Assembly: GCA_031732795.1 (NCBI GenBank)
Contig: JAVMKC010000077.1
Location: 1 to 64,000, forward strand
Source of the DNA: Accumulibacter sp031732795
GTDB taxonomy: Bacteria; Pseudomonadota; Gammaproteobacteria; Burkholderiales; Rhodocyclaceae
Length of the DNA: 64,000 nt
Direction of reading: 5' to 3'
Shown here: positions 27,066 to 36,327 of the stretch, piece by piece
Layout: every line of letters begins with the position of its first letter
Position numbering within the stretch: the first letter of the stretch is position 1
Position numbers and translations under genes: made by a program
Notes under the pieces: model-generated
Database searches by the model: none
The model's input: only the letters and a program-made list of their open reading frames with translations
Told to the model about the DNA's origin: nothing

Positions 27066-27695
27066 TCAATAGACGATTACCTGGGTATAGCTGAGGGTGT
27101 TTCGCGGCCCACGGACGCGTGCCGTCACCCGGTAAAAAGGTTGCCGCAATTTTTCATCCACTCGAGGTTCGTAACCTCCCGAGCCGCCGCCTTTGCTCCC
27201 GAAATTAGCCTGTTCCAACATCGCGCATTTTTGGGCCGCGTTATCCACACTCAAACCCGGTGATTCGCAAAGCCGGTGAATGACGACACGAACCTCGTTA
27301 CCAGTGTTATTCCCGCTGGCATCGGCGGCCAAAACCAGCTGTGAGTTGTTCTCCCAATCGAAGGTAGCCGGGGAAAAATTGGGGTCCCAGGACGAGTAAT
27401 ACGTAAAATTTCCCCCAGAACCGCTCAAGTCACTGTTCAGGTTTGCGCCAGTCGTCTGGGCAACCAGCCAAGTGCGGGCATTTTCAACCCCCAGATCGGC
27501 TTGCGCGCCGGCGATTTGTTTGAACGCCAGATTGCTGGTAATCCCGAGACCAGAACCGATACCCCGCATTAGCGCCAGACCCGCCATGGTCATCGCCACC
27601 AACATGATCAGCGCAATGAACAATACGACGCCACGCTGTCTGAGCGGCGGTCGCCCCGGGGACGGTTGCCGCGTAACCAGAGCGAAGCGGTTCAT
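27066..27695 (-). CDS. pilX: Minor pilin assembly protein PilX
   Basis: A 209-aa pilin-like protein of the type IV pilus initiation complex. The N-terminus RQRGVVLFIALIMLVAMTMA matches PilX (G-V-V-L-F-I, lacking the Glu5 of ordinary pilins). It continues GLALMRGIGSGLGITSNLAFKQ, with one hydrophobic helix and a globular periplasmic domain ending in TARVRGPRNTLSYTQVIVY. The ATG at 27695 overlaps the pilW stop (27692-27694); the frame upstream of it is pilW sequence out of phase. A 111-bp gap separates it from pilY1. Confidence 0.88.
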   Translation of the reverse strand: MNRFALVTRQPSPGRPPLRQRGVVLFIALIMLVAMTMAGLALMRGIGSGLGITSNLAFKQIAGAQADLGVENARTWLVAQTTGANLNSDLSGSGGNFTYYSSWDPNFSPATFDWENNSQLVLAADASGNNTGNEVRVVIHRLCESPGLSVDNAAQKCAMLEQANFGSKGGGSGGYEPRVDEKLRQPFYRVTARVRGPRNTLSYTQVIVY

Positions 27696-28846
27696 GGCGC
27701 AACTCCCCAAATCATGTTTCGCAAGGAAATCACTCCACCGTAGACCCGGTAACGGTAGTTCCGCCAATTGGCGTCGGTTTGCGGGTTGGTATCGGCAGCG
27801 CCATCGACGTCATGCATGGCAAAATGCAGAGCTTGCCCAGTACCGTCTGTCCAGGGCAGCGACGGCGCCGTCGAGGTGGCATAGGCGGTGCTGCCGTCCG
27901 ACAATTGACGAGGGGCCTCGTAATGCTGGCTGCGCGCCAACAAGGCCACCCGTATCGCCAATACTTGCCGCCAGTTGCTCGGATCGGCGGTCTGCCAGGT
28001 GTCCACGACGAAATCCCCATTGGTGTCCAAACCATATTCGGCCTGAAGATCGATGATCCCGTCGGCAACGGTAGCCGTGGTGTTGCGGTAAAGGCCATCA
28101 GTGACGACCAACGAACCGTTATTGACAGTCCACAGGTTGAGCTGCGGTTGCGGTCCCAGATTGAATAGACTGCCTTCGGCAAGTGCCGCCACCGTGCCAA
28201 GCGCCGAATTGAACCGCAGACCGGCCGAATGCTGGAACCAGCCATCAATATCAGGGTCGTTGCTGACCTCGATCAACGAACAGGTCGGTGTGACATCGGC
28301 GACAATGACAAGGTCGCCACGCTCGACGACTCCAGCGGCATTGCGATAGACCCGAAAACCGTCATTGCGCCATTTCATTTTCTTGGTGAAGGCCGTCGAC
28401 CCCACGTACGCCTGGGATGCGGAAAAAAAGGAGGAATTGCCATAGAGCACCTGTAGCGTGTCGGGCGCCCCGCTGTCACCTTGGACGATGCGTACCGGCA
28501 CCAACGGAAAAGTAAAGGTGCGCGCCGCGGTGGTCGCCGTCGCATTGGCTGCTGCCGCAACCGAGCAGCCAGAAATCGGCGCCGCCGCCAAGCCCAAACC
28601 CATTCCGGCCTGTTTGACATCGCGTTCGAGGCGGAAATAACCGACCGTGCCGACGACCTGCGCATCGCCACCCGCCGCAGTCGAACGCTTGGTCTTGTCC
28701 CACAGAGTCAGCACCTGGAACATCGCCGCGATACCGATGAGACCGATCACCACGCCAACCAGGAGCTCGGTAAGCGTGAAGCCGCCTTGGTCACGCCGAC
28801 CGGTGACCTCATTGACCGGCCGGGCGAAAAAAAATTCAATTGACAT
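27692..28846 (-). CDS. pilW: Minor pilin PilW
   Basis: A 384-aa prepilin. A 22-residue leader ends in the prepilin peptidase site QGG/FTLTELLVGVVIGLIGIA (Glu5 present). The length and the C-terminal PilW-like segment (WRQVLAIRVALLARSQHYEA) match PilW. It is thought to form, with PilV, PilX, FimT/U and PilY1, the priming complex of the pilus tip. ATG at 28846; the pilV stop overlaps it by several bases, and its own stop overlaps the pilX ATG. Confidence 0.9.
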   Translation of the reverse strand: MSIEFFFARPVNEVTGRRDQGGFTLTELLVGVVIGLIGIAAMFQVLTLWDKTKRSTAAGGDAQVVGTVGYFRLERDVKQAGMGLGLAAAPISGCSVAAAANATATTAARTFTFPLVPVRIVQGDSGAPDTLQVLYGNSSFFSASQAYVGSTAFTKKMKWRNDGFRVYRNAAGVVERGDLVIVADVTPTCSLIEVSNDPDIDGWFQHSAGLRFNSALGTVAALAEGSLFNLGPQPQLNLWTVNNGSLVVTDGLYRNTTATVADGIIDLQAEYGLDTNGDFVVDTWQTADPSNWRQVLAIRVALLARSQHYEAPRQLSDGSTAYATSTAPSLPWTDGTGQALHFAMHDVDGAADTNPQTDANWRNYRYRVYGGVISLRNMIWGVAP

Positions 28847-29345
28847 AAGTCACCAGGGTGTGATGGCGCACTTGGTTGTCTGAGGGCGCCTGCCAGCAGA
28901 CGGTGATACGGACCTCATTGTTGGCCGCAGTGTTGATGACAATTTGTTGCATGCCATTCCCCGACCCGGGGAGCATGTTTTGTACCCGGGCCAACCAAGC
29001 CGTCACAGTCCCCTGTCCGGATGTCGAACCATTGAACGAACACAGCTCACCACCTTGAGCATGCTGGTAAAGCTGCAATGCCGCCGTATCGACCACCGAA
29101 ATCTCTGTTCCGCCGCCGGTTGTCACCAGTTGCCGCCCAACCCCCGACCAGATGGCACTGGAGATTTGTTCGGTGAGATTCATCGCTTCGGCACGGTATT
29201 GAGCATCACCTTGTACGCGGATTGCCGAAGTGCTCATCGCCACCAGCGCCAGAATGCCGAGCGAGAAAATCAGGATGCCGATCAAGGCTTCGAGCAGGAC
29301 GACTCCAGATTGCGAGGAGCGTCGCAGGGAGCGGTTCAAGTTCAT
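28836..29345 (-). CDS. pilV: Minor pilin PilV
   Basis: A 169-aa prepilin with the cleavage site SQSG/VVLLEALIGILIFSLGIL (Glu5 in LLEAL) and the PilV-typical continuation ALVAMSTSAIRVQGDAQYR followed by AEAMNLTEQI. I take the ATG at 29345, which overlaps the fimT stop (ATGA); a TTG one codon earlier is the alternative. The globular domain contains one Cys pair region (GELCSFNGS ... VCWQAP) likely to form the usual pilin disulfide. Third gene of the operon. Confidence 0.9.
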   Translation of the reverse strand: MNLNRSLRRSSQSGVVLLEALIGILIFSLGILALVAMSTSAIRVQGDAQYRAEAMNLTEQISSAIWSGVGRQLVTTGGGTEISVVDTAALQLYQHAQGGELCSFNGSTSGQGTVTAWLARVQNMLPGSGNGMQQIVINTAANNEVRITVCWQAPSDNQVRHHTLVTYVN

Positions 29346-30022
29346 CAATTACAGGACCTCGTGTCGCTGGTGCCGGAGATGCTCGGATCGCAGACGCGCA
29401 CCCGGCCACCCGTGGTCAGGTTTACCCGCAGGCAGCGAACCGTTCCTTCGTCGGCGACGCAGTTACCGGCACCAGGATTACTGAAATCAAAGGTCGCCGC
29501 AGTGGTGTCCCCAAACGGCGTGAATAAAACACTTTGCGTTCCACCGCTGTTGATGGCAATCGGTGTCGACGAACCGCTGTTGTGCAGACCGCCGCCTTCG
29601 GCGCCGGTCTTACCGGCAATCCACCAGCATGCCTTGTTCTGATCGCCGCCTGCATTGGCAACGCAGCCAGCAGCCGGCCGGGTACGCACCAGCCAGTTGT
29701 AGCCGTCGACGTTGGCATTCACCTGATTGGCGGCGTAACGGCCGGCCTGGCTGGCATCCTGGAGTACCGGGTAGTTGGCATCCGATCCGCTGTCTGGAAT
29801 CGGTGGCTCGTTGGTCAGCAGAAATTCGACGTTGGTATTCAGACGAATGGCTTCCGAGCGAGCCATTTGCAAACCGGCAAGGAAATTTTCGGCAGCGATC
29901 CGCAGACGCACATTGTTCAGGTAATTGTTGAAAGCCGGCACACCCAGCGCGAGTAGAACACCGATGATGGCGACCACCACCAGCACTTCGATCAAAGTGA
30001 AAGCGCGCTGGCGAGAACGCAT
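29345..30022 (-). CDS. fimT: Minor pseudopilin FimT/FimU (GspH-like)
   Basis: A 225-aa prepilin. The short leader MRSRQRA is followed by FTLIEVLVVVAIIGVLLALG (with Glu5) and then VPAFNNYLNNVRLRIAAENF and LAGLQMARSEAIRLN, the signature of FimT/GspH minor pilins. The C-terminal domain has Cys residues in a GspH-like arrangement and ends CDPSISGTSDTRSCN. Overlaps pilV by ATGA. FimT proteins in other bacteria can bind DNA during uptake; that activity is not readable here. Confidence 0.88.
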   Translation of the reverse strand: MRSRQRAFTLIEVLVVVAIIGVLLALGVPAFNNYLNNVRLRIAAENFLAGLQMARSEAIRLNTNVEFLLTNEPPIPDSGSDANYPVLQDASQAGRYAANQVNANVDGYNWLVRTRPAAGCVANAGGDQNKACWWIAGKTGAEGGGLHNSGSSTPIAINSGGTQSVLFTPFGDTTAATFDFSNPGAGNCVADEGTVRCLRVNLTTGGRVRVCDPSISGTSDTRSCN

Positions 30023-30024
30023 GT

Positions 30025-30450
30025 TCAGCAGCCTCCGGCCTTGTTGACCACGAAGCAGGTCGCCCCCGCACCTGACCAGCCGCCTCCCACGCTGACGGTG
30101 CTTTTACCCAGTTGCGTGATGCGGTAGGTGAAACCAGTCATGCTGCTTTTACCGGTGGCATCGACCTGATACGTGCCGGCCGCCAGATTCGAGCAGGAAA
30201 AATCAAAGTAGTTGGTGTTGGCGGGTTGAGGAGCCATGGAGCCGGCGGCGCAGGCCCCACTATAGGTCCGGTTATCGAGAAAGTGCTGCTCCAGACGCGA
30301 TTGCATGCCCGACAAGGCGGTGATCGCTTCGGTAATCCGGCCTTTCATCAGGTATTCGTTGTAACTCGGAATGGCAATCGCCATCAGAGAGCCAAGAATG
30401 GCGATGACGATCATGATTTCGATCAGCGTAAACCCGGACTCTCGGCGCAT
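30025..30450 (-). CDS. pilE: Type IV pilin PilE-like minor pilin
   Basis: A 141-aa prepilin. MRRESG/FTLIEIMIVIAILGSLMAIA is the classical leader and helix, followed by IPSYNEYLMKGRITEAITAL (PilE family) and a C-terminal disulfide region ending in VVNKAGGC. I use the ATG at 30450, preceded by GGAGA; a TTG two codons upstream is in frame. First gene of the pilE-fimT-pilV-pilW-pilX-pilY1 operon, 2 bp before fimT. In Pseudomonas the pilE gene is last in the equivalent operon, so the order differs here. Confidence 0.9.
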   Translation of the reverse strand: MRRESGFTLIEIMIVIAILGSLMAIAIPSYNEYLMKGRITEAITALSGMQSRLEQHFLDNRTYSGACAAGSMAPQPANTNYFDFSCSNLAAGTYQVDATGKSSMTGFTYRITQLGKSTVSVGGGWSGAGATCFVVNKAGGC

Positions 30451-30772
30451 GGGCAATCTCCCTTTGTCTGATGCTATTCAAGCAAGGGCGCGTGGCAGTG
30501 TCCACCGCCGATCGACCAACGGTCTGTTTAACCGCGCGGACGGTGCACTTCGGGACAGCGGACGTTGTTGTCCGGCGCTCCGACCCATGAGGCGGAGAGC
30601 ACAAAAACACGGAACCGAACAGGGTTCACCGACCAGCCGCACTTTGCTTCCCCGGGTTCCCAAGACTCCTCTCGAGAACCCGGGCCTGACTGAAACGCGG
30701 CGGCAACAAGCCGTGTCTCAGGCTCGACCGAGTCGACCGCCGATTCAACAGCGCGGACGGACCACGCTGCCG
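30451..30772. other. Intergenic region hom-pilE with a palindrome, no gene seen
   Basis: 322 bp between the end of hom and the start of the pilin operon. It must contain the pil promoter, but no clear -35/-10 is visible. A 9-bp inverted repeat, CCCGGGTTC ... GAACCCGGG (30651-30659 and 30676-30684), lies 90-120 bp past the hom stop. It has no T-run, so I do not call it an intrinsic terminator. Confidence 0.5.
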
Positions 30773-32083
30773 CTACAGCAACTCTTCCAGACGCAGGCGG
30801 ATGATCGATCCCTTGACCGCCGGCAGAGCCTCAATGCCGGCGATGGCCTGATCGATATGCCTTTCCCGAGTTTGATGGGTGAGCATGATGATGTCGGTCT
30901 GCTCCTCGCCCTCGTTCGGTTCGCGCTGGATCATCGCATCGATCGAAATACCGTTGTCGGCAAGCAAACGAGCGACGTCGGCCAGTACGCCGGCACGGTC
31001 TTCGACGCGCAAACGCAGGTAATAGCTGGTGGTCACCTCGGCAATCGGCAGGATCGGCAACTCGACCATCGCTCCCGGCTGGAAAGCGAGGTGCGGAACG
31101 CGGTGTTCCGGGTCGGCGGTATGCATCCGCGTCACGTCGACCAGATCGGCGATTACCGCCGAAGCAGTCGGTTCGGCGCCGGCACCTTTGCCGTAATACA
31201 GCGTCGCACCAACGGCATCGCCTTTGACCAGCACCGCGTTCATCGCGCCCTCAACATTGGCGATCAACCGCCTGGCCGGAATCAATGTCGGGTGCACGCG
31301 CAGTTCGACCCCTTCGGCAGTGCGCTTGGTGATGCCAAGCAGCTTGATACGATAGCCCAGTCGTTCGGCGTATTTGATGTCCACCGCGTCGAGCTGGCTG
31401 ATGCCTTCGACATGCGCCTGGGCGAAATTCATCGCGCTGCCGAAAGCGATCGCCGACATGATCGACAGTTTGTGCGCCGCGTCGATTCCCTCGACATCGA
31501 ATGTCGGGTCGGCTTCGGCGTAGCCCAGCCGCTGTGCGTCCTGGAGAACCGTGGCGAACGGCAACCCCTTGTCGCGCATTTCGGAAAGAATGAAATTGGT
31601 GGTGCCGTTGATGATTCCGGCGATCCACTCGATACGGTTAGCGGTCAGCCCTTCACGCAACGCCTTGATGATCGGAATGCCGCCGGCAACAGCGGCTTCG
31701 AAGCCGACCATCACGCCTTTTTGCTGTGCCGCGGCGAAAATTTCGTTGCCGTGCTTGGCGAGCAAAGCCTTGTTGGCGGTAACCACGTGCTTGCCATTGG
31801 CGATGGCCGCCAGCACCAGTTGACGAGCCAGATCGTAACCGCCGATCAGTTCGACGACGATATCGATCGTCGGATCGGCAACAACGGCGAATGCGTCGTC
31901 TGTTACCCGGCAAGCGCCGCCGGTAACCTCGCGGACGCGTTCGAGGTTCCGGTCAGCGACGATGTCGATGCGGATCGGCCGCCCGGCGCGACGGGTGATT
32001 TCTTCGGCATTGCGCGCCAGCACGGCGTAGGTACCGCCGCCGACGGTGCCAATTCCGAGCAGTCCAACGTTGATAGCTTTCAT
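30773..32083 (-). CDS. hom: Homoserine dehydrogenase
   Basis: NAD(P)-dependent reduction of aspartate semialdehyde to homoserine, on the route to threonine and methionine. The 436 aa match the monofunctional bacterial enzyme: nucleotide-binding GLLGIGTVGGGTY at the N-terminus, the catalytic-domain signature GINGTTNFIL-type (here IINGTTNFILSEM) and YAEADPTFDVEGIDAAHKL. A C-terminal ACT domain (YYLRLRVEDRAGVLADVARL) would give threonine feedback control. It is preceded by the alaA-like aminotransferase gene on the same strand, 189 bp away, an arrangement common in betaproteobacteria. Confidence 0.96.
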   Translation of the reverse strand: MKAINVGLLGIGTVGGGTYAVLARNAEEITRRAGRPIRIDIVADRNLERVREVTGGACRVTDDAFAVVADPTIDIVVELIGGYDLARQLVLAAIANGKHVVTANKALLAKHGNEIFAAAQQKGVMVGFEAAVAGGIPIIKALREGLTANRIEWIAGIINGTTNFILSEMRDKGLPFATVLQDAQRLGYAEADPTFDVEGIDAAHKLSIMSAIAFGSAMNFAQAHVEGISQLDAVDIKYAERLGYRIKLLGITKRTAEGVELRVHPTLIPARRLIANVEGAMNAVLVKGDAVGATLYYGKGAGAEPTASAVIADLVDVTRMHTADPEHRVPHLAFQPGAMVELPILPIAEVTTSYYLRLRVEDRAGVLADVARLLADNGISIDAMIQREPNEGEEQTDIIMLTHQTRERHIDQAIAGIEALPAVKGSIIRLRLEELL

Positions 32084-32272
32084 AAGGGCAATCTGTCGAG
32101 TAAGAAAATCAGGGCTCAGAGGTTGTGAATTAATTTACTGCGTGGCCAATCTGCGGCGTTGCTCACTCCTCGCCGGCCCACCGGACAGGTCTCGTCGTTC
32201 GCTCGCGCTTGGCATCTCGGCCTGCTCGTGACCGTTTCTTCACCACCTCTCAGGCCGGGTTCGGCCACAAGC

Positions 32273-33505
32273 TCAGCCGAGGGTGCCGGCACGCTTGCGG
32301 TAAGCGGCGAGAAAGCGGGAAATGCGGGCAATGGCATCGCGCAGATCGTCTTCGTGCGGCAGAAAAACCAACCGGAAGTGATCGGGAGCCGGCCAATTGA
32401 AACCGCTCCCCTGGACCAGCAACACCCGTTCCTCCTGCAGCAGTTCGGCGATGAAGTCCTGATCATTGGTGATCGGGTACATTTGCCGGTCGAGTCGGGG
32501 GAACATGTACAACGTCGCCTTCGGTTTGACGCAACTGACGCCGGGAATGGCGGTGATCAACTGGTGAGCCAGATCACGTTGCCGACACATCCGGCCACCG
32601 GGGCCGACCAGATCGTCGATGCTCTGGTACCCGCCAAGCGCGGTCTGAATGGCGTATTGCGCCGGCACGTTCGAGCACAGCCGCATCGAAGCCAGAATGT
32701 CCAATCCTTCGATATAGTCGCGCGCATGCCGCAGATCGCCGGAAATGACCATCCAGCCGGCGCGGTAGCCACAGGAACGGTAATTTTTCGACAAACCGTT
32801 GAAGCTGACGGTCAGCACGTCTTCGGAAAGCGAGGCGATGGCGGTATGCTTTGCGCCGTCGTAAAGCACTTTGTCGTACACCTCATCCGCGTAGATGATC
32901 AACTGGTGCTGGCGGGCAATATCGACCAGTTCGCGCAATAACTCTTCGGGATAAAGCGCGCCGGTCGGGTTGTTCGGGTTGATCACCACCAACGCTCGCG
33001 TTTGCGGGGTGATTTTGGCGCGGATATCGTCGAGATCAGGCAGCCAGCCGTTACTTTCGTCGCAGAGATAATGCCGCGGCGTACCGCCCGACAGGCTGAC
33101 GGCGGCGGTCCATAACGGGTAATCCGGCGCCGGAACCAGCACTTCGTCGCCGGTATTGAGCAACGCGTTCATCGCCAGGACGATCAGTTCGGAAACCCCG
33201 TTGCCGATATAGATCTCCTCCAGCGAAACCCCTTTGATGTGTTTTTGCTGGGTATAGTGCATCACCGCCTTGCGTGCCGGAAAAATCCCTTTCGAATCCG
33301 AGTAACCGGCGGCATTTGGCAGGTTACGGATCATGTCGAGCTGGATTTCCTCGGGCGAATCGAAACCGAACGCGGCCAGATTGCCGATGTTCAGCTTGAT
33401 GATGTGATGCCCGTCTTCTTCCATCTGCTTGGCCTTCTGCAGCACGGCGCCGCGAATGTCGTAGCAGACGTTGTCGAGTTTGTTGGATTTCTGGATCGGT
33501 TTCAT
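32273..33505 (-). CDS. alaA: AlaA-type alanine/valine-pyruvate aminotransferase
   Basis: A fold-type I, class I/II PLP aminotransferase of 410 aa. The N-terminus KPIQKSNKLDNVCYDIRG is nearly diagnostic for the AlaA family (glutamate-pyruvate transaminase). The PLP lysine lies in SFNGLSKNYRSCGYRAGWM; VINPNNPTGALY and YADEVYDKVLYDG are the other cofactor contacts. I choose the ATG at 33505 over an in-frame GTG at 33514 because the family starts MKPIQKS. Divergent from the Mth938-like gene. Confidence 0.92.
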   Translation of the reverse strand: MKPIQKSNKLDNVCYDIRGAVLQKAKQMEEDGHHIIKLNIGNLAAFGFDSPEEIQLDMIRNLPNAAGYSDSKGIFPARKAVMHYTQQKHIKGVSLEEIYIGNGVSELIVLAMNALLNTGDEVLVPAPDYPLWTAAVSLSGGTPRHYLCDESNGWLPDLDDIRAKITPQTRALVVINPNNPTGALYPEELLRELVDIARQHQLIIYADEVYDKVLYDGAKHTAIASLSEDVLTVSFNGLSKNYRSCGYRAGWMVISGDLRHARDYIEGLDILASMRLCSNVPAQYAIQTALGGYQSIDDLVGPGGRMCRQRDLAHQLITAIPGVSCVKPKATLYMFPRLDRQMYPITNDQDFIAELLQEERVLLVQGSGFNWPAPDHFRLVFLPHEDDLRDAIARISRFLAAYRKRAGTLG

Positions 33506-33835
33506 CGCCTTCACCTAACTGGATTAAAACAAGCCGTCCTCGTCGAAAATTGCTTTTATGCCGCCTTGCGCCTGCCGGGTACGCGACTGGTTTTCGAATA
33601 GCGCGGACCGCACATGATCATCGTCATGGCTCGATCGAATCCGGCATCGGATGCGAGAAATCTTCTCATGATCGAAGCTCGATGAACGGCTAAAAAGGAA
33701 TGGACCAACGGGGTTCGCAAAACAAGCCATTGATCAAAAGACCGTAATTTGAACCTGGCCGTATCCGCCGAGCCCCGATGGTAAACGACAAAAAAGTTAT
33801 AATCGTACTTTATCGTTTCTCGCGCCGCAATTTTG
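33506..33835. other. Divergent promoter region between alaA and the Mth938-like gene
   Basis: 330 bp without a gene. A perfect -10 hexamer TATAAT at 33798-33803 faces the plus-strand gene 32 bp downstream, but no good -35 is found at 16-18 bp. Nothing else recognised. Confidence 0.4.
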
Positions 33836-34207
33836 ATGAAGCTGCAACAGCAAAACAACGCCCATCTGAACACCGTCACCGCGTATGGCGACGACTACGT
33901 GAGCATCAACGGCATCCGTCATGCGGGCAATCTGGCGATTCTCCCCGATCGTTTGTACCCGGAGTGGACCGGCGCCAGCTTCGAAACGCTGACCCACGAA
34001 GATTTCGAATGGCTGGCGGCGCTCGATGCCGAAATCATCCTCCTCGGCACCGGCAAAACCTTGCGCTTTCCACGCCCCGAGTTGCTGCAGCCATTGGTGC
34101 GCGCGCAAAAAGGTCTCGAAGTGATGGATTTGCCGGCCGCTTGCCGAACGTACAACGTGTTGATGGGTGAAGGACGAAAAGTGGCCGCCGGACTGCTGCT
34201 CCGTTGA
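33836..34207 (+). CDS. Mth938-like domain protein (DUF498)
   Basis: A 123-aa protein of the Mth938/NDUFAF3-like family. The conserved core is visible: YVSINGIRHAGNLAILPDRL, the central DAEIILLGTGKTLRFP and the C-terminal LEVMDLPAACRTYNVLMGEG followed by RKVAAGLLL. The eukaryotic relative NDUFAF3 assists respiratory complex I assembly; the bacterial function is undetermined. An in-frame TTG one codon upstream of the ATG exists. It is followed by the ArnD-like gene on the same strand, with a 108-bp gap. Confidence 0.85.
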   Translation: MKLQQQNNAHLNTVTAYGDDYVSINGIRHAGNLAILPDRLYPEWTGASFETLTHEDFEWLAALDAEIILLGTGKTLRFPRPELLQPLVRAQKGLEVMDLPAACRTYNVLMGEGRKVAAGLLLR

Positions 34208-34315
34208 TGCCGCACGGACGCTGATTTGAAAATTCGCCATCCGCCGCCTCGCACTGGATGAGGCCAGCCTCTCCCCTGCTCCACCCGCTCTCAATTCACG
34301 GTTCTGTTCGCCGCA

Positions 34316-35191
34316 ATGAAACGCATCGCCCTGAAGATCGACGTCGATACCTGTCACGGCGCACAACGCGGCGTACCCGCGATGCTCGCCGTCCTGCAGC
34401 GACACGGCGCCACAGCCACCTTCTTTTTTCCGCTCGGGCCCGACCACAGCGGCCGCCAAACCGGTCCTGAGTCACTGACCGCCTATTACGACCTCCAAAG
34501 CCGGCTCTACGGCCGACTGCTACCCGCTCCCGAAATCGGTCGGCGCGCCAGCGCCGTCTTGCGCCAGACACGTGAGGCCGGCCATGAAGTGGCGATCCGT
34601 CCATGGAATCGGGCGCAATGGGAAAAACAGGCGCTGCACGCAGAAAATCCATGGATCGAAGAGCAGATCGAGAAAGCCTGCCAACGATTCAAAGCTATTT
34701 TCGAAGAAGCCCCCTTCGCGCATGCCGCCGCGGGATGGCGCGGCAATCGTCACGCCTTGCGGCTGACCCAGCGGCTCGGCTTTTGCTACGCCAGCGACTG
34801 CCGCGGGAAATTCCCTTTCATGCCGGTAATCGACGGCGAACTGGTGCACTGCCCGCAACTGCCGACCACCTTGCCGACGATCGATGAATGGTTGTCGCAA
34901 CCAGAAATCAGTCCGGCGCAGGCCGGCGAAAAAATTCTCGCCACCAGCGCCAAAATCGACGGCGACCATGTATTCACCGCGCGAGCCGAACTGGAAGGCA
35001 TGCGCTATCTCGAGGTTTTCGACCACCTGCTGACAGAATGGCACGCCATGGGTTACGCCGTGATATCGCTGCGCGAACTGCTCGGCACGCGCAATGTCGC
35101 GCAATTGCCACGTCACAGCGTCGTTCTCGCCGAAATTCCCGGCCGAAGCGGCTTGCGCCTGTGCCAGGGTCCGCCATTTCCGAACGGCTGA
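34316..35191 (+). CDS. Polysaccharide deacetylase, ArnD-like
   Basis: A 291-aa NodB-fold hydrolase. The sequence follows ArnD (deformylase of undecaprenyl-phosphate-4-formamido-L-arabinose, used in lipid A modification): LKIDVDTCHGAQRGVPAMLA with the metal Asp pair, ATATFFFPLGPDHSGRQ, GHEVAIRPWNRAQW (His replaces part of motif 2 as in ArnD), HAAAGWRGN and VIDGELVHCPQLPTTLPTID. No other arn genes are nearby, so the true substrate may be another lipid-linked sugar. Ends 15 bp before a bidirectional terminator. Confidence 0.82.
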   Translation: MKRIALKIDVDTCHGAQRGVPAMLAVLQRHGATATFFFPLGPDHSGRQTGPESLTAYYDLQSRLYGRLLPAPEIGRRASAVLRQTREAGHEVAIRPWNRAQWEKQALHAENPWIEEQIEKACQRFKAIFEEAPFAHAAAGWRGNRHALRLTQRLGFCYASDCRGKFPFMPVIDGELVHCPQLPTTLPTIDEWLSQPEISPAQAGEKILATSAKIDGDHVFTARAELEGMRYLEVFDHLLTEWHAMGYAVISLRELLGTRNVAQLPRHSVVLAEIPGRSGLRLCQGPPFPNG

Positions 35192-35206
35192 AACGGGCGG
35201 CAACAA

Positions 35207-35228
35207 AAAGGCGGCCGAAGCCGCCTTT
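35207..35228. terminator. Bidirectional intrinsic terminator
   Basis: Perfect 9-bp stem AAAGGCGGC / GCCGCCTTT with a CGAA loop, followed on the plus strand by CATTTTT; the plus-strand A-run to its left supplies a T-run on the minus strand. It lies between the convergent ArnD-like gene (ends 35191) and the BI-1 gene (ends 35252), so it can stop both. Confidence 0.88.
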
Positions 35229-35251
35229 CATTTTTGAGCAACGGGAATCGA

Positions 35252-35944
35252 TCAATCGCGATCGCCGCTGAACGCCATCAACAGATTCAACAGGCTGACG
35301 AAGACGTTGTAGATATCGAGATACACCGCCAAGGTTGCCGAAATGTAGTTATCCTCGCCGCCGGTAACGATACGGCTGATGTCGTACAGGATATACGCCG
35401 AGAAAACCAGCACCGCCACCGCCGAGATGACCAGCGACAACACCGGCATCTGGAAGAAGACATTGGCCAGCGCAGCCAGCAGCACGAGAATCATCCCGGC
35501 AAAAAGGAATTGGCCGAGAAAGCTGAAGTCCTTCTTGGTCACCGTTGCCACGCTTGCCAGCGCAAAAAGGATCGCGCCCGTACCGCCGGCGGCAATGGCG
35601 ATCAACGAACCGCCGTTGCTGAAACCCAACGCCACCTGCAAGATGCGCGACAGCATCAACCCCATGAAGAAGGTAAACGCCAGCAGCAAGACCACCCCCA
35701 TGCCGCTGTTCTTGGTCCGCTCGATACCCCACATGAAACCGAAAGCGATGCCGAGAAACAGCAGGAACGACATCAGCGGGCTGCCGGGCAGAAAAGCAAA
35801 CTGCAGCCGCACGCCGAGCAAAGCACCGAAGACGGTCGGCACCATCGATAACGCCAGCAACATGAAGGTGTTGCGCAGCACCCGATTCTGCTGCAGCGCA
35901 ACCTCTTGTGTGGCCTGGCCAGTCATATGAAACTGGGGTTGCAT
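35252..35944 (-). CDS. yccA: Bax inhibitor-1/YccA family membrane protein
   Basis: A 230-aa protein with about seven transmembrane helices filling nearly its whole length and the BI-1 pattern (LGIAFGFMWGIERTKNSGMG; YILYDISRIVTGGEDNYISA at the last helices; C-terminal LDIYNVFVSLLNLLMAFSGD). Escherichia coli YccA is a substrate and modulator of the FtsH protease; bacterial BI-1 homologues can act as pH-sensitive calcium leaks. Which of these applies cannot be seen. ATG at 35944 with GGAGG just upstream. Confidence 0.92.
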   Translation of the reverse strand: MQPQFHMTGQATQEVALQQNRVLRNTFMLLALSMVPTVFGALLGVRLQFAFLPGSPLMSFLLFLGIAFGFMWGIERTKNSGMGVVLLLAFTFFMGLMLSRILQVALGFSNGGSLIAIAAGGTGAILFALASVATVTKKDFSFLGQFLFAGMILVLLAALANVFFQMPVLSLVISAVAVLVFSAYILYDISRIVTGGEDNYISATLAVYLDIYNVFVSLLNLLMAFSGDRD

Positions 35945-36327
35945 GAAAACCTCCTGTTTGAAATAAGAACGAAAACGCCTCTAAGACTAACGATTTCGGG
36001 AAAAAGTTTCAATCCAGGGCAATTGCACGAATGCCGACGTCGTGGACCGTCAGCAATGATCACTGAAATCCAGCGAGCTGCGAAAAGGCCGTTCACGACC
36101 CGCTGAGTTTTTAGACTTCTGTTTTTTTGATGTTTTCCACGACGGCGAAAACACATTCCAGTTGGTCGGCGTCCGGACAGGCAGACGTGATTACGGAACG
36201 ATCAACATTAAACATTTATCAAACTGAATTAATTGATTAAAACAACCCGCGGCCTGTCGTAGGAGAAAAGACCGACGAGCGTGCGAGAACGACGGTCAAG
36301 CAACCAGCCGGCCGCGAAACCCATGTC

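Noticed and set aside
30651..30684. CCCGGGTTC inverted repeat as a hom terminator
   Set aside because: 16-nt loop and no T-run on the minus strand; kept only as an unexplained palindrome.
30371..32128. 585-codon plus-strand frame over hom
   Set aside because: Antisense to homoserine dehydrogenase, which has all expected motifs.
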